The position numbers and the translations under genes were made by a program. Below the pieces are notes generated by a model. It was given only the letters and a program-made list of their open reading frames with translations, ran no database searches and was not told the DNA's origin. Below are positions 1 to 7,798 of a stretch of DNA of 23,094 nt, one piece after another. This stretch comes from Planctomycetaceae bacterium. Its GTDB lineage: Bacteria > Planctomycetota > Planctomycetia > Planctomycetales > Planctomycetaceae. Location: contig JALTOP010000529.1 of NCBI GenBank assembly GCA_027000105.1, positions 8,283-31,376 on the forward strand, in the 5' to 3' direction. Every line of letters begins with the position of its first letter. The first letter of the stretch is position 1.

Positions 1-850
1 GTTGGGGACGCTGTTCAAGAACGCGGTAGTTGATTTTTCGAATTTTATCGCATAAACAAAGCCCCCCCAACGCGAACAGGCGGACATCGAACTGCACGGG
101 GACAGGGACACGGTTTCCCAATTCAAAACCGGTTTTCAGTAGTTGTTCTGCACGCTCAACTTCATACTGGAGCATGCGGATAAAAGCGGGGGTTGATTGC
201 TTCGCATGAAGGTTCTGTTCGGTGACATCGAATTTTCGCATGCTTTCCTGAGGAAGATAGAGCCTGCCGATATCCCAATCTCTGGCGACATCCTGCCAGA
301 AGTTGACCAGTTGTAATCCTGTGCACAACGAATCGGAAAGACGTAACGATTCGGCATCGGTCGTTTCAAACAGGTGCAGCAATATTCTCCCGACAGGATT
401 GGCGCTGCACGAGCAGTAATCGAGTAAATCTTCGATCGTTTCGTAGCGGGTCTGTCTCTGGTCGCGTTCAAAAGCGTCGATGAGGTGATGAAACGGTTCA
501 GCCGGGATGACGAAACGGTTGATCGTTTTTTGCAAAGCAATGTAAACGGGATGGCTGGCCTGGCCAGCGTAACAGTTTAGCAGTTCTTCCCGCCACCAGC
601 GGAGCATTTTCAATGATTGTTCCTGCGAGCCTAGTTCATCGGCCAGGTCGTCCGCCCATCTGCAAAAGGCGTAAATATCGCAAAATGGCTGTCTTAATTC
701 TGTAGGAAGCCGCCAGGTAACAACCGGGAAATTTTCATAGTGGGTCCGGGCAAGTCGTTCGGTATAACGCCGGGATTCCGCCAATGTGGGGCTGTGTTGA
801 ATGATTCGATCCGGCCCCCAGCGTTCTAATTCTTCCAGAATCGATGGCAA
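1..850 (-). CDS. hpnC: HpnC-type squalene/phytoene synthase family protein (3' end outside window)
   Basis: Isoprenoid head-to-head condensing enzyme. In the bacterial HpnCDE route, HpnD makes presqualene diphosphate, HpnC converts it to hydroxysqualene and HpnE reduces that to squalene for hopanoids or sterols. Visible marks: the first Asp-rich motif in CRWADDLADE; DYCSCSANPVGR, the HpnC form of the Y-C-x-x-S-A-x-P-V-G-R signature; and the second Asp-rich motif in NFWQDVARDWDIGR followed by LYLPQE. These separate it from HpnD, which has a different sequence at the YC motif. There is no in-frame ATG near the N-terminus. I place the start at a TTG (848-850) giving MPSILEELERW, preceded by GGAG at 8 nt spacing. 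The reading frame is open to base 1, so the C-terminus is missing. hpnD and hpnE probably follow to the left, which cannot be seen here. Family call is firm, HpnC over HpnD likely. Confidence 0.88.
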   Translation of the reverse strand, partial: MPSILEELERWGPDRIIQHSPTLAESRRYTERLARTHYENFPVVTWRLPTELRQPFCDIYAFCRWADDLADELGSQEQSLKMLRWWREELLNCYAGQASHPVYIALQKTINRFVIPAEPFHHLIDAFERDQRQTRYETIEDLLDYCSCSANPVGRILLHLFETTDAESLRLSDSLCTGLQLVNFWQDVARDWDIGRLYLPQESMRKFDVTEQNLHAKQSTPAFIRMLQYEVERAEQLLKTGFELGNRVPVPVQFDVRLFALGGLCLCDKIRKINYRVLEQRPQ

Positions 851-960
851 GATGACTGCTCCGCAATTTGTTGGAGGACGAAACTGAAATGAGTTGCAGA
901 TACGCGTCGCACTGCAATACACTTGTGCTGTTGAAGTTATTGTTTTCTTTGGAGCAACTG

Positions 961-1245
961 ATGCCCGATAAGACGGATTCTCCCCTGTATCAGCATTTTC
1001 TCAATCGTGAGGTTGTTCTCGATTTACGAAGCATGTTTGTCTGCCTGGGAACATTCGTGGCGGCCGATCATCGTTATCTGATTATCGAAAATGCGGACAT
1101 CCACGACCTGCGGGACACAACCACAACGCGCGAAAGATATGTTGTCGACTCCAAAATTCATGGGATTCACTGCAATCGTGAAAAGGTGCTTATTAGTGCA
1201 GATGAAGTTGTCGGTATCTCTTTATTGGACGATGTGATTGCATAA
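961..1245 (+). CDS. Small conserved-looking protein, function unknown (94 aa)
   Basis: I do not recognise a named family. The protein reads as a compact beta-rich domain with no signal peptide or membrane segment. A run of short beta-like strands (EVVLDLRSMFVCLGTF, RYLIIENADIHDL) is followed by VVDSKIHGI and a hydrophobic acidic end (VVGISLLDDVIA). Spacing and strand pattern are reminiscent of an Sm-like small barrel, but this is only an impression. The frame is open upstream to an ATG at 868; I prefer the ATG at 961 because GGAG lies 6 nt before it and the upstream residues look like random translation. It is divergent from hpnC, sharing a spacer of about 110 bp, and lies 127 bp before the DUF1080 gene. 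Coding character and clear RBS support a real gene. Confidence 0.72.
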   Translation: MPDKTDSPLYQHFLNREVVLDLRSMFVCLGTFVAADHRYLIIENADIHDLRDTTTTRERYVVDSKIHGIHCNREKVLISADEVVGISLLDDVIA

Positions 1246-1372
1246 TCCTCATTTTATGATAACAATATGTTAATGCGGTACAGAATCGGTGCACGTTTCC
1301 AGGTGCGACAGGTTCTGCCACAAGTATAGCAAACCTCACTAACCCCGCTTAACCCACACTGGAGTAAAATTA

Positions 1373-2023
1373 ATGGCGCTTATGACAAAAAAAATGTTGT
1401 TCAATGTTCACCTCATGACTTTCCTGGCACTCCTCGTTTTTTCGGCGCCTCTGAACGCGGAAGATGAAAAATGTTTCGTCAGTCTGATGCCGAAGGATGG
1501 AAAATCGGGATGGGAGAAAACGGTTCACACAACCCCTGAAGGATACATCGAAGGCGATGGGTGTTATATCGCGAAAAAATTCGGCGATTTCATTCTGCGT
1601 TTCGAATTCCGTCTGCAACCGGGGTCCAATAGTGGAATCGGTCTGCGATCTGAACCGGGACAAAATGCGGCATACAACGGGATGGAAATTCAGGTTCTGG
1701 ATAACAGTGCCGAGCGTTATGCCAATTTGAAAAAATGGCAGTATCACGGTTCCATTTACGGTGTTGTTCCGGCCAAACGCGGGGCGTTAAAGAAAGTGGG
1801 CCAGTGGAATGTCGAAGAAATTTCCGCCATTGGCGATCACATCAAGGTTACCCTGAATGGTCAGGTTATTGTCGATGCCAAATTGCACGAGGCTGCTCCT
1901 GATGGCAAGACAATCGATGGAAAAAAACATCATCGCATTTTCGCCAAAGATGGTTACATCAGGCTTTGCGGCCACGGCGGAGGTGTCGAGTTCAGAAAGA
2001 TGCGAATTAAAGAAATCAAGTAA
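1373..2023 (+). CDS. Secreted DUF1080 / 3-keto-disaccharide hydrolase-domain protein
   Basis: Single-domain exported protein of 216 aa. An N-terminal signal peptide (about residues 1-29: basic start, hydrophobic FLALLVFSAP, cleavage near LNA-ED) is followed by a concanavalin-like DUF1080 fold. Family marks: the early DGKSGWE, FGDFILRFEFRLQPGSNSGIGLRS (residues about 70-92), YNGMEIQVLDN (101-111), WQYHGSIYGVVPA (122-134), and GQWN followed by the VTLNGQVIVDA strand. The family is greatly expanded in planctomycetes and includes 3-keto-glycoside hydrolases acting on oxidised disaccharides, so a role in carbohydrate breakdown in the periplasm is likely; the substrate is unknown. GGAG lies 8 nt before the ATG. 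A strong Rho-independent terminator follows at 2134-2175. Confidence 0.9.
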   Translation: MALMTKKMLFNVHLMTFLALLVFSAPLNAEDEKCFVSLMPKDGKSGWEKTVHTTPEGYIEGDGCYIAKKFGDFILRFEFRLQPGSNSGIGLRSEPGQNAAYNGMEIQVLDNSAERYANLKKWQYHGSIYGVVPAKRGALKKVGQWNVEEISAIGDHIKVTLNGQVIVDAKLHEAAPDGKTIDGKKHHRIFAKDGYIRLCGHGGGVEFRKMRIKEIK

Positions 2024-2133
2024 ACTCGAATTGAATTTGAATCAGATGGTTCACGCGATTGGAGTCACCTGATTCACCTGCCGCGTCTCTGCACTTCAGG
2101 ATGTGCGGATTTGCGAGTTGTGGATATCGTCCA

Positions 2134-2175
2134 GGCAACTAACCGGATTTCCGGTTGGTTGCCTTTCTTTTTTTG
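2134..2175 (+). terminator. Rho-independent terminator of the DUF1080 gene, inside the opposing cytochrome gene
   Basis: A 13-bp stem (2134-2146 against 2151-2163, one G-U wobble) with a 4-nt ATTT loop is followed directly by an almost pure T run (2164-2174). It terminates plus-strand transcription only; read on the minus strand there is no U-tract after the stem. It overlaps the last codons of the cytochrome gene, whose lysine/arginine-rich tail (KKRK) is the complement of the T run. Confidence 0.85.
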
Positions 2176-4661
2176 AACCACACAAGAGCGCCGATGAAGA
2201 TGATTGGAACAAGAGCGGCCGCTGCGGTTTGTCCCCACGCTGCCAGTAGAACGATTTTGTGAATGAGGCTTGCGTGTTTGTGGGGGTCGTCGGGGAGTTG
2301 GCCGGAGTATTTGGCGACGTGATGCAGAAAACTGGTCGCCAGGTTTTCTTTCGGCAATTCCTGATGGCAAGCAGAACAGGTACCGGCGCGGCTCATCATT
2401 GCCCGTTCTGCGTTGTTAAGCGGTCGTGAAAGTTTGAAGTGATGCCCGACCGTCATCAGCTGTTTCCCGTCTTCTGAAACGATGCGGGACCAGTCGGTAT
2501 CCATGTTCTCGATTTTCTGGAATTGTGGGCGAGTTTTTTTCGGAAGAATATCGCCCTCGATCGTTTCGATATCGACGATGATTGTTTCATCCAGTCGGCG
2601 CAAATTACGGGCCCCATCGATCCCGTAGCCGAGTGCTTTATCGGAGGCGTGACACGATTCGCAGCTTCTGGCATTTTTGGTCATCGTGTGTGGTTGCACG
2701 GGTGACATATCGATCGCCAGTTGTCCTTCCTCGCCGGCTCCTTCCGCCCCTGCCATTGTGCGGAAGACGTGATTGACGAGAATCGGTTCACCATCTTCGC
2801 CAATGATCGTCACGGCAGGCTGACAACCGGGAGCGAGCGGCGTAATGCGTCCTTCGCCGTTGACACCGAGCATCGGTTTTTCCCAACGCAAATAAGAACG
2901 TGTTTCGCTCACTTTGCCGGGAATCATCGTATCATAGGATGATTCCCCACGGTCAGCCGCATGTTTGGGATCCTGATGTTTTCGCCCGGCAGCGACCCAA
3001 TCGAAGTTTTCCTTTTTCATTTTTCTCAAAGCGGCTGCAATCGCCTTTTCTTTAGCGTCCGGCTTCGATTCCTGCTGAGGACATTTGGCGGGATCGGTGT
3101 AATCGATTTTCACATGACAGCCGTAACATTGTGGTGCCCATGAAGCATGACATGTATAACATTCCATCCGTTTCATATGTTTGCTGACGGTAGACATCGC
3201 CACGACGCCGCGATCACTGATTTTGTTCTGCTGTTTCAAAGATTTGAGCGGCTTTAGCGTCAGGTCTTTACCGTTGGCGGTATGTACGATGATCTGCTCT
3301 CCTTTTTTCACGACATTGCCGTAAGGATTGCCGCGGGTTGTGAGCAGATAGCCATCTTCCGGTGCGTAAATGGTTCCCTGGGAAGTGTGACTGTTGAGCT
3401 GTTTGGTCAAACCGCGTGGCTCACCTGTCGCGGGAGATTCTTCAAATTCATCCATGAAGCCGAGCGGCAATTCCCACGGGAATTTATCGGGTGTCCCGTG
3501 ACAATCTGCGCATTCAATTTGCACAACCCCCAGGTTTGCCCCAGCCAGAAAGCCGTCGCCGTGTACGTCGATTGAAGTGTGGCAGTCCTGGCATGTCATC
3601 CCTTTGATGTAATGAATATCCTGCTCCATCGCGATGTAATGTTTCGAGTGCAATTTCGGCTGATCCGAGCCATCCGCGGCGAACGGAGCATGGTAAGCGG
3701 TTTCCATCAATCCCTGAAAAGAAACACCGATGCGTTTCCCGCGATCGTGGCAGGTCGTGCAGGTTTCAGCTGGAATGCCCGAATATGTTTTATCGTGAAC
3801 CGTTACCTTTGCTTCGCGTGTTCCCTGTATCGAATGCACCAGACAGTGCCCCGGTTTTTCCCGATCAATCGTTTTGTCATTCCCTTCATATAAACCCTCG
3901 TTGCTGTAGGGGACGTGACAGGATGAGCAACCCATGCCGCGGTAATCGCCCCGTTTCTGTCGCCCTTTCACCGCATGATGGCAGCGCTGACATTCCTGCC
4001 GAATGTAAGTAAAAGCGGCAAGCGTGGGGTCATCTTTCAATTTGGAAAGATCGGTTGGTGCTTCCGGGAGTGCGACGTGGCGATCTACAAAAACGTCCGG
4101 CTCCATTTTTTTCAGGCGTTCCATATATTTGCGATAGACGTCGCTCCCCAGGCGATCTTGCGGATTTTCCGGATTCTTCACCGCATAGTTGGCCCACTTG
4201 TGTTCGTAACCGGTGAGCGAACCGAAGGACCAGGCGACTCCCTGAATCTTGCCCGCTTCGGTCATCATCAGGCTTCGCCACTGTACTTCGCAGTGTTGCG
4301 GGTGACATTTTCCGCACGTGTTTTCGTTGATCCACGGGCTACCCGGATCAGGATAGAATTTTTCGAACGAATGAGCCGCTTCCTTTTCGGTCGCTTTCGG
4401 ATCGCCACCATGACAGACCACGCAACCAGCCGGATCGCCCGCCTCCTTTCCCTGTTTCATAATCTGTTCGAGCATTTCCGAACCGGATTCGCGAATCAGT
4501 TCGATCTCGGCATGACACTTCATACAGCCGGAATTTTTCGCTTCCGGATAATGATCAATCAACTTCTCGGCAGCTTCAAGCGAACCGGGAAGAAGTACCG
4601 CACAAAGAAGCACCGCAAGCAGAGCGAAAAGGTAATGGAACCAGGGAATGTTGTTTTTCAT
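2139..4661 (-). CDS. Membrane-anchored dodecahaem c-type cytochrome
   Basis: An 840-residue exported electron-transfer protein. The N-terminus is a signal peptide (MKNNIPW, hydrophobic to about residue 28, ending EAAEK). Twelve C-x-x-C-H haem sites start at residues 46, 80, 116, 224, 245, 301, 357, 384, 501, 512, 667 and 762. One hydrophobic helix (about 803-829, then FKKRKATNRKSG) anchors the C-terminus, so the haem domain faces the periplasm. Haems cluster in three groups (46-120, 224-388, 501-516) plus two late sites separated by about 150 haem-free residues (517-666). The frame is open upstream to 4787, but the signal peptide fixes the start at the ATG ending at 4661; no good Shine-Dalgarno is visible. 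I do not recognise a catalytic family such as HAO, NrfA or OTR, so the redox partner is unknown. It stands alone, 302 bp downstream of mobA on the same strand. Confidence 0.9.
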   Translation of the reverse strand: MKNNIPWFHYLFALLAVLLCAVLLPGSLEAAEKLIDHYPEAKNSGCMKCHAEIELIRESGSEMLEQIMKQGKEAGDPAGCVVCHGGDPKATEKEAAHSFEKFYPDPGSPWINENTCGKCHPQHCEVQWRSLMMTEAGKIQGVAWSFGSLTGYEHKWANYAVKNPENPQDRLGSDVYRKYMERLKKMEPDVFVDRHVALPEAPTDLSKLKDDPTLAAFTYIRQECQRCHHAVKGRQKRGDYRGMGCSSCHVPYSNEGLYEGNDKTIDREKPGHCLVHSIQGTREAKVTVHDKTYSGIPAETCTTCHDRGKRIGVSFQGLMETAYHAPFAADGSDQPKLHSKHYIAMEQDIHYIKGMTCQDCHTSIDVHGDGFLAGANLGVVQIECADCHGTPDKFPWELPLGFMDEFEESPATGEPRGLTKQLNSHTSQGTIYAPEDGYLLTTRGNPYGNVVKKGEQIIVHTANGKDLTLKPLKSLKQQNKISDRGVVAMSTVSKHMKRMECYTCHASWAPQCYGCHVKIDYTDPAKCPQQESKPDAKEKAIAAALRKMKKENFDWVAAGRKHQDPKHAADRGESSYDTMIPGKVSETRSYLRWEKPMLGVNGEGRITPLAPGCQPAVTIIGEDGEPILVNHVFRTMAGAEGAGEEGQLAIDMSPVQPHTMTKNARSCESCHASDKALGYGIDGARNLRRLDETIIVDIETIEGDILPKKTRPQFQKIENMDTDWSRIVSEDGKQLMTVGHHFKLSRPLNNAERAMMSRAGTCSACHQELPKENLATSFLHHVAKYSGQLPDDPHKHASLIHKIVLLAAWGQTAAAALVPIIFIGALVWFKKRKATNRKSG

Positions 4662-4963
4662 GACGAAACATTCTTGACAGTCGAAGGGAAAAAACTGTGA
4701 CAAGATGAAAACTGTTGCAAGTCGAGACTCGGTGGAATATGAGAGCCTAACCGCTCGTATCGTGAGATGAATGGGTGATAAAATCAAGAGATGAAGATAT
4801 CCATTATGTCACGTCAACGATATCAACTGGTGCCCCAATCCGATAACTGCTTGTAGATATCATTGTTTCGGGGAACAGGCTGCGCTATTGATGGACGTGC
4901 TGACTGTTTGGTGTGGCAATGAAATGGCTATGAAAACAGTGAAAATGCTGAGGTAGATTGCAA
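4662..4963. other. Intergenic spacer between mobA and the cytochrome gene
   Basis: About 300 bp without a convincing ORF. It lies upstream of the cytochrome gene on the minus strand, so it should hold that gene's promoter, but I could not find a -35/-10 pair with proper spacing. GATATC occurs three times (about 4796, 4818 and 4855). No hairpin followed by a T run is visible for mobA. Confidence 0.5.
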
Positions 4964-5596
4964 TCACGAATGATTGGCTTTCCAGCGGGCCGCATCGTTT
5001 TTTGTATTGATTTGAGGAATATCGGGCCAATCTTCAGGGAGTTTCATGGCGCTGATCCGCTCACCTGCGAGCTGGAACATTTTTTGCAGAGAGAGTTCAC
5101 GCGCGGCGATCTGTTTTTCGACCACGCCTAACAAATCGACATGAAAACAACCGGGGAACGGGTGAAATCTGGAGTGGGACGGTTCCTTGAAAAGGACGGC
5201 ATCGTATTGCGGCGAGTTCTTTGCCTGTTCCCACAACGTATTGAGCCAGTTTGTGGGAAGGCGTGTCATATCGCAACTGACGAGCACAATCCAGCGGCAC
5301 GAAGAAGTTGCCTTCGCATGGACAAGAGCGGTTTGCAATCCGCCCAGTGGCCCCATTCCGGGGTGCAAATCTGAAATCGTATTCAGGTGCAAATCCTGGT
5401 ACTTGTCAGGGACATCGGCAATCGCGGTGATACTGTCCGTCCAGTTTTCCAACCACCTGGTGATACGTGAAATCATCGGTTCGCCTTCTATTTCAAAACG
5501 GGCCTTATCTTCGCCAAACCGCCTGCTCTTGCCTCCACAAAGAATGTAGCCTTGCGGAGAGACATTGGCTGAATTGCCCTGTCGCGGGTTTTGCAT
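4964..5596 (-). CDS. mobA: Molybdenum cofactor guanylyltransferase MobA
   Basis: Transfers GMP from GTP to molybdopterin-Mo to give the guanine dinucleotide cofactor of DMSO-reductase-family enzymes; cytoplasmic. The N-terminal nucleotide-binding signature is complete: LCGGKSRRFGEDKA (residues 19-32), matching the MobA L-x-G-G-x-S-x-R-x-G-x-D-K-A pattern. GMGPLGGLQTAL (80-91) and the metal-binding Asp in VSCDMTRLP (about residue 109) follow. Length 210 aa is normal (about 190-210). AGGA lies 8 nt before the ATG. It is divergent from the SLC4-like gene. No moaA, moeA or mobB is in the window, so it appears to be an isolated cofactor gene. The alternative, a related NTP-transferase such as MocA, is less likely given the GMGPLGG motif. 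Confidence 0.88.
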   Translation of the reverse strand: MQNPRQGNSANVSPQGYILCGGKSRRFGEDKARFEIEGEPMISRITRWLENWTDSITAIADVPDKYQDLHLNTISDLHPGMGPLGGLQTALVHAKATSSCRWIVLVSCDMTRLPTNWLNTLWEQAKNSPQYDAVLFKEPSHSRFHPFPGCFHVDLLGVVEKQIAARELSLQKMFQLAGERISAMKLPEDWPDIPQINTKNDAARWKANHS

Positions 5597-5686
5597 TATT
5601 GTTGTCCTGTCGAGTTATCTGTCACAACTGCGTTTTCCACTGCTGATCCAGCACGAATGGGTCAGGTACTATTCGAGTTGGTGTCC

Positions 5687-7777
5687 ATGCAATTTTTTGT
5701 CAATGCTCTCAATGATGACGCTTTTCTGCTTGATTTGGAAGCAGGTTCGCTCGATGAGGTCTTTTCTGCAACACTGGATCATCTTGTTTCCCGCGATTTA
5801 TTGAACGCAGAGCATCGTGAAACAGTTCGGGCTGCACTTTGGGAACGGGAAAAAGTCGCCTCAACAGCTATCGGGCAGTCAGTTTCGATTCCGCATGCCT
5901 ATGTTGCTGAATTGAAACAGCCTCTCGTGTTTTTTGTTCGACTTCGCAAGCCACTCAATCTTGGAGCGCTGGACGGTATCCCGACACGTTTCTTTTTTAT
6001 TCTGCTCGGGCCAGTCGATTACGCTTCGGAACATCTCGATACGCTGACGCAAATCGCCCGGCTGATGTCAGATGACGAATTTCGATACGAGCTGACTGCA
6101 GCGCATTCCCGAAGCGATCTGCTTGAATCGCTTTCCCGGTTCGTCAAACGGCACACGGAACCGAAAGTCTCCCCCGAGAAAACATTGGAAGAAGAGGGAC
6201 TTGTTTTCAGTGGCCGGTTCTTTGGAGGAGTCAGGGACGATTTCGCCCGACGGATCGTTCATTACCGTGACGACTGGGCGCGTGGCTGGTGCGGGAAATC
6301 ATTTTCTGCCATCGTGTTTCTCTTTTTTGCCTGTTTGGCTCCTGCGGTCACTTTTGGCGGAATTATGGGGGCCATTACCAATCAGCAAATTGGCGTTGTT
6401 GAAATGCTGGTTGCAACCGCCTTCGGAGGAATGTTCTATGCCGCTTTGGGTGGCCAGCCACTCATCCTTCTGGGAGGAGTGGGGCCGCTGCTTGTTTTCA
6501 CGGGCATCCTGTACGAGTTGTGCCTGGAGACGGGAATTCCGTTTCTGCCGATGTATCAGTGGATCGGATTTTGGACTGCATTGATTCTGCTGATTCTGGC
6601 TGCTTTCGACGCATCCTGTTTGATGCGATATTTTACTCGATTCAGCGACGATGTTTTCTCGGCTTTGATGTCTCTGATATTCATTTATGAAGCCGTTAAA
6701 GCGATCGTCTACCTCTTTCAGGAAAGCTTCGGAAACGAAAGTGTCAACCACGACAAGGCGTTTCTTTCGTTGATCCTGGCTGTCGGGACGTTTTCCATCG
6801 CTCTGAATCTTTCGCGATTCAGACGCAGTCGGTACCTGGTGCCCTGGATGAGAGAATTCCTCTCCGATTTCGGCCCGACAATTGCCATTACCATCATGGC
6901 AATAATCGCTTTTATCTTCCGGGATGAAATTCATCTGGATCAGTTGGCTGTTCCAGGTTCGATCCGTCCGACATATGTCGAACCTGAATCCGGCCTGCCA
7001 CGCTCATGGATAGTCGATGGTTCCCAGCTTTCTCCGCAGTTGAAAATGCTGGCGATTCTGCCCGCTTTTCTGACAAGCGTTCTCATTTTCCTGGTACAGA
7101 ACGTGACATCACGACTGATCAACAATCCCGATCTGAAACTGAAAAAGGGAGCCGCGTATCATCTTGATTTGACCGTTATTGCGATTCTGGTCGCAATCTG
7201 TTCGATTTTTGGCCTTCCCTGGCTGGTCGCTGCGACGGTTCGATCATTGGCTCATGTGCGCGGGTTGGCCAATGTCGAAGAAGTGCTGCTTTCTTCAGGA
7301 GAGACCAAAGAGCGCATCGTTCATGTGGAAGAAAATCGGCTGACTCCCTTTCTGATTCACGCTTTGATCGGCGTCAGTCTGGTGGCGTTGCATCTGTTGG
7401 CGATGACGCCGATGGCTGTTCTGTTCGGTCTGTTTCTTTATATGGGAGTTGTATCACTGACCGGGAACCAGTTTATCGAACGCTTGAATCTGTGGTTGAT
7501 GGATTCTGCCCTGTACCCCAGTACGCACTACATTCGACGGGTTCCGATCCGTATTATCCACATTTTCACGTTCGTGCAATTCTGTTCTCTGGTCGCCTTG
7601 TGTCTAATCAATTTGAGTCCCGTCAAATGGATCCGGCTGACCTTCCCGTTGTTTATCGTGCTGCTGGTTCCGATACGGTATTTGTTGAATCGCATCCTGC
7701 CAGCTGAAGACCTGAAAATCCTCGATGCTCAAACAGATATGGAACTGGATGACGAAGAACTCCACTGGGCCGGGTAA
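5687..7777 (+). CDS. SLC4/Band 3-like anion transporter with N-terminal PTS EIIA-like domain
   Basis: Predicted inner-membrane anion (bicarbonate-type) transporter of about 696 aa. Residues 1-155 are a PTS EIIA (fructose/mannitol type) domain: LLDLEAGSLDEVF, GQSVSIPHAYV with the phosphorylatable-type His70, NLGALDGIPTRFFFILLGP, then EHLDTLTQIARLMSD. Residues about 180-690 are an SLC4 membrane domain: LAPAVTFGGIMG, LGGQPLILLGGVGPLLVF, QWIGFW, FSALMSLIFIYEA, FGLPWLVAATVRSLAH and MAVLFGLFLYMGVVSLTG, each matching human AE1 closely as I recall it. R519 (codon 7241-7243) corresponds to AE1 R730 and H492 to H703, while V470 replaces E681. There is no clear Shine-Dalgarno; I chose ATG 5687 because it fits the domain edge. 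In-frame GTG 5681, ATG 5657 and ATG 5591 (overlapping mobA) are alternatives. Substrate is inferred, not shown. Confidence 0.9.
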   Translation: MQFFVNALNDDAFLLDLEAGSLDEVFSATLDHLVSRDLLNAEHRETVRAALWEREKVASTAIGQSVSIPHAYVAELKQPLVFFVRLRKPLNLGALDGIPTRFFFILLGPVDYASEHLDTLTQIARLMSDDEFRYELTAAHSRSDLLESLSRFVKRHTEPKVSPEKTLEEEGLVFSGRFFGGVRDDFARRIVHYRDDWARGWCGKSFSAIVFLFFACLAPAVTFGGIMGAITNQQIGVVEMLVATAFGGMFYAALGGQPLILLGGVGPLLVFTGILYELCLETGIPFLPMYQWIGFWTALILLILAAFDASCLMRYFTRFSDDVFSALMSLIFIYEAVKAIVYLFQESFGNESVNHDKAFLSLILAVGTFSIALNLSRFRRSRYLVPWMREFLSDFGPTIAITIMAIIAFIFRDEIHLDQLAVPGSIRPTYVEPESGLPRSWIVDGSQLSPQLKMLAILPAFLTSVLIFLVQNVTSRLINNPDLKLKKGAAYHLDLTVIAILVAICSIFGLPWLVAATVRSLAHVRGLANVEEVLLSSGETKERIVHVEENRLTPFLIHALIGVSLVALHLLAMTPMAVLFGLFLYMGVVSLTGNQFIERLNLWLMDSALYPSTHYIRRVPIRIIHIFTFVQFCSLVALCLINLSPVKWIRLTFPLFIVLLVPIRYLLNRILPAEDLKILDAQTDMELDDEELHWAG

Positions 7778-7798
7778 TTTTTCATTTGTTCGGAAAGT

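Noticed and set aside
136..540. 134-aa minus frame inside hpnC
   Set aside because: It is in a different frame from the one carrying the DDLADE and DVARDW catalytic motifs of the HpnC gene.
3975..4700. 241-aa plus-strand frame opposite the cytochrome gene
   Set aside because: It is antisense to the haem-coding frame, has no domain marks and no RBS; the minus frame has twelve haem motifs.
5591..5686. Upstream ATG at 5591 as the start of the SLC4-like protein
   Set aside because: It would overlap the mobA start, has no RBS, and the added residues are not part of the EIIA domain.
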